DNA of 64,000 nt from Curvibacter cyanobacteriorum. GTDB lineage: Bacteria > Pseudomonadota > Gammaproteobacteria > Burkholderiales > Burkholderiaceae_C. Shown here in pieces: positions 62,844 through 64,000 of the stretch; position 1 is the stretch's first letter, and every line of letters starts with the position of its first letter. The translations under genes were made by a program, and so were the position numbers. Location of the stretch: NCBI RefSeq assembly GCF_028649475.1, contig NZ_JAQSIP010000003.1, forward strand, positions 62,001-126,000, given 5' to 3'. A model generated the notes under the pieces. The model did no database searches, had not been told where the DNA came from, and saw nothing but the letters and a program-made list of their open reading frames with translations.

Positions 62844-63467
62844 ATGTTGCCCTCTGAGTATTTTGGTTTGTCCCTCGAACACGAGGCGATCCCCGCGGGT
62901 CAGGTGCTGCTCACCCGGCAGGCTGTGTCCCCCTGGGTGACCTTTGTCGAATCGGGGCGGGTGGTGCTGGGCCTGCGCGACGGGACCGCCATGAGCCATC
63001 AGTTGGGCGTCGTCGAAGGCCCCTTCTGGCTCGAGGCCGCGTCGGCCGTGCTCAACCTGCCCGAGGTGGTCGACGCCTTGACCGAAACCCCGGTGGTGCT
63101 GCGCCGCATGCCGTTGCCTGCCTTCCAGCGCACGGTGGCGGCCCTGGCCAGCCCGGCACGCAAGCTGCTGCAGGACGTGTCACGGTCGCAGCGGCAGCAG
63201 ACCGAGCTGGCGGTCAGCCGCCTGGCGATGGACGCCGAGGCGCGCTGCGCGCGCTGGTTGCTCAACCACGCCGACCAGGCCAGCCAGGGCGTGATGAACG
63301 TGCTGCTGAGCCAGCGCAAGCGCCTGATCGCTGCCGAGCTGGGCATTGCCCCCGAAACCCTGTCGCGCGTGCTGCGCCACCTGCGCGAGCGCAGCCTGAT
63401 CGCGGGCTCGGGGCGCAACCTCACCTTGCTGGACCCGAGCGGCCTGCAAAGTCTGGCGGGCGGCTGA
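62844..63467 (+). CDS. Crp/Fnr family transcriptional regulator
   Basis: The 207-residue protein has a cNMP-binding-like beta barrel (VTFVESGRVVLGLRDGTAMSHQLGVVEGPFWLEAASAVL) and a C-terminal helix-turn-helix (SQRKRLIAAELGIAPETLSRVLRHLRERSLIAGSGRNLTLLD). The N-terminal four-cysteine cluster of Fnr is absent, so it is unlikely to sense oxygen through an iron-sulfur cluster. ATG 62844 is preferred; the ATG at 62808 sits inside the FNR-like box. An inverted repeat CTAGGGT-TC-ACCCTAG lies 17 bases after the stop (63484-63499). Confidence 0.9.
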   Translation: MLPSEYFGLSLEHEAIPAGQVLLTRQAVSPWVTFVESGRVVLGLRDGTAMSHQLGVVEGPFWLEAASAVLNLPEVVDALTETPVVLRRMPLPAFQRTVAALASPARKLLQDVSRSQRQQTELAVSRLAMDAEARCARWLLNHADQASQGVMNVLLSQRKRLIAAELGIAPETLSRVLRHLRERSLIAGSGRNLTLLDPSGLQSLAGG

Positions 63468-63483
63468 GCGCCCCCTTCCCTGG

Positions 63484-63499
63484 CTAGGGTTCACCCTAG
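63484..63499. other. Short hairpin after the Crp/Fnr gene
   Basis: CTAGGGT and ACCCTAG form an exact 7-bp stem with a two-base spacer; T6 follows 12 bases later. It is a weak terminator or an operator for the next gene. Confidence 0.4.
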
Positions 63500-63620
63500 A
63501 CGCAGTGGTCATTTTTTGCTTATTTCCGTATAGTCACAGTTAGTTACAAATCAACTTGCCGGACTTGTCGGTGTACCTTGCCTGTTTCATGTCAGTGCGG
63601 CCTGAAAGGCACAGCGGGCC

Positions 63621-64000
63621 GTGCTGTGGGTGGCGCCAGTGAGCGCGCCTCACCTGCCTGGGCGCCCTTGGCGGCTGGCCCACAGCCTGCGTGCGCGCGT
63701 CTGGTGGGTGGCGGCCGTGCCCGCCTTGCTGGCGGTGGCCCTGGCGGTTGGCTGGATGGGCTGGCGCGGCGAAGCGTTGGCCTTGTCACAAATGGCCCAG
63801 GCCCAGGCGGCCGACGTGGCCTTGCTGGCCAGCCTGATCGAGGCCCGCGCCGAACAGACCCGGGCCACCCTGGGGGTGTTGGCACGCGACCTGACGCCTG
63901 AACGCCTGAACCCCGCCCGCACCGCGCCCGACGCCTGGGCCACCCAACGCGCGGTGCTGCGCACCTTCGATTTTGTGGATGTGGCCGCGGCCGACGGTCG
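63621..64000 (+). CDS. Membrane-anchored sensor protein, 5' end only
   Basis: The frame is open from 63606 to the window end. Possible starts are GTG at 63621, 63630 and 63639; ATG is not available nearby. The sequence begins with a basic stretch and a membrane helix VWWVAAVPALLAVALAVGWMGW, followed by LASLIEARAEQTRATLGVLARDLTP and LRTFDFVDVAAADGR, the beginning of a Cache-type periplasmic sensor region. It is probably a diguanylate cyclase, chemoreceptor or histidine kinase; the signalling domain is outside the window. Confidence 0.65.
   Translation, partial: MLWVAPVSAPHLPGRPWRLAHSLRARVWWVAAVPALLAVALAVGWMGWRGEALALSQMAQAQAADVALLASLIEARAEQTRATLGVLARDLTPERLNPARTAPDAWATQRAVLRTFDFVDVAAADG

Overview
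The window is high-GC, densely coded bacterial chromosome. Gene content (monomeric isocitrate dehydrogenase, UrtABCDE, PuuD-type urate hydroxylase, uraD-allC fusion) and the two-domain MaeB malic enzyme point to a betaproteobacterium of the Burkholderiales, probably Comamonadaceae. This is an inference from gene families, not from a marker gene. No rRNA, tRNA, CRISPR, phage or insertion sequence was seen.

Layout. 1-5.6 kb: housekeeping cluster (yicC, Ser/Thr kinase and PP2C phosphatase pair, rph, rdgB-type pyrophosphatase, hemW-like). 5.6-14.1 kb: small membrane protein, monomeric isocitrate dehydrogenase, glutamate dehydrogenase, a FeeM-like acyltransferase and a large GGDEF-EAL protein. 14.5-20.3 kb: urea ABC transporter urtABCDE. 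20.3-28.3 kb: two divergent units with two 2-oxoglutarate/Fe(II)-type oxygenases, two NMT1-type solute-binding proteins, a VOC protein, an isolated ureD and one ABC permease/ATPase pair. 28.6-36.7 kb: malic enzyme, NCS2 purine permease, GntR regulator, chemoreceptor, dicarboxylate carrier. 37.3-48.6 kb: ureide genes (puuE, uraD-allC fusion, M20 hydrolase, gntR, uraH, xdhC, puuD, 8-oxoguanine deaminase). 48.7-64 kb: modA, acyltransferase, MFS carrier, EAL-CBS-GGDEF protein, glycerate kinase, MarR, tannase-family esterase, thioesterase, glycosyltransferase, a GMC-oxidoreductase/aldo-keto-reductase fusion, a Crp/Fnr regulator and the start of a membrane sensor.

How the genes fit together. About half of the window (20-50 kb) reads as a purine-scavenging region. 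Guanine-derived 8-oxoguanine can be deaminated to urate; PuuD converts urate to 5-hydroxyisourate; UraH and UraD lead to allantoin; PuuE gives allantoate; AllC releases ammonia. XdhC and ModA would support a molybdenum xanthine dehydrogenase encoded elsewhere, the NCS2 permease would import xanthine or urate, and urtABCDE would import urea.

Two regulatory layers are visible. Three copies of an AAAAGTGTATACAC operator lie before the permease, between gntR and uraH, and before puuD. Two divergent copies of an RNA that matches, from memory, the NMT1 motif (xanthine-I riboswitch) lie at 23.85-24.17 kb. They place the two oxygenases, an NMT1-type binding protein and ureD under likely xanthine/urate control. 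This is the most interesting part of the window.
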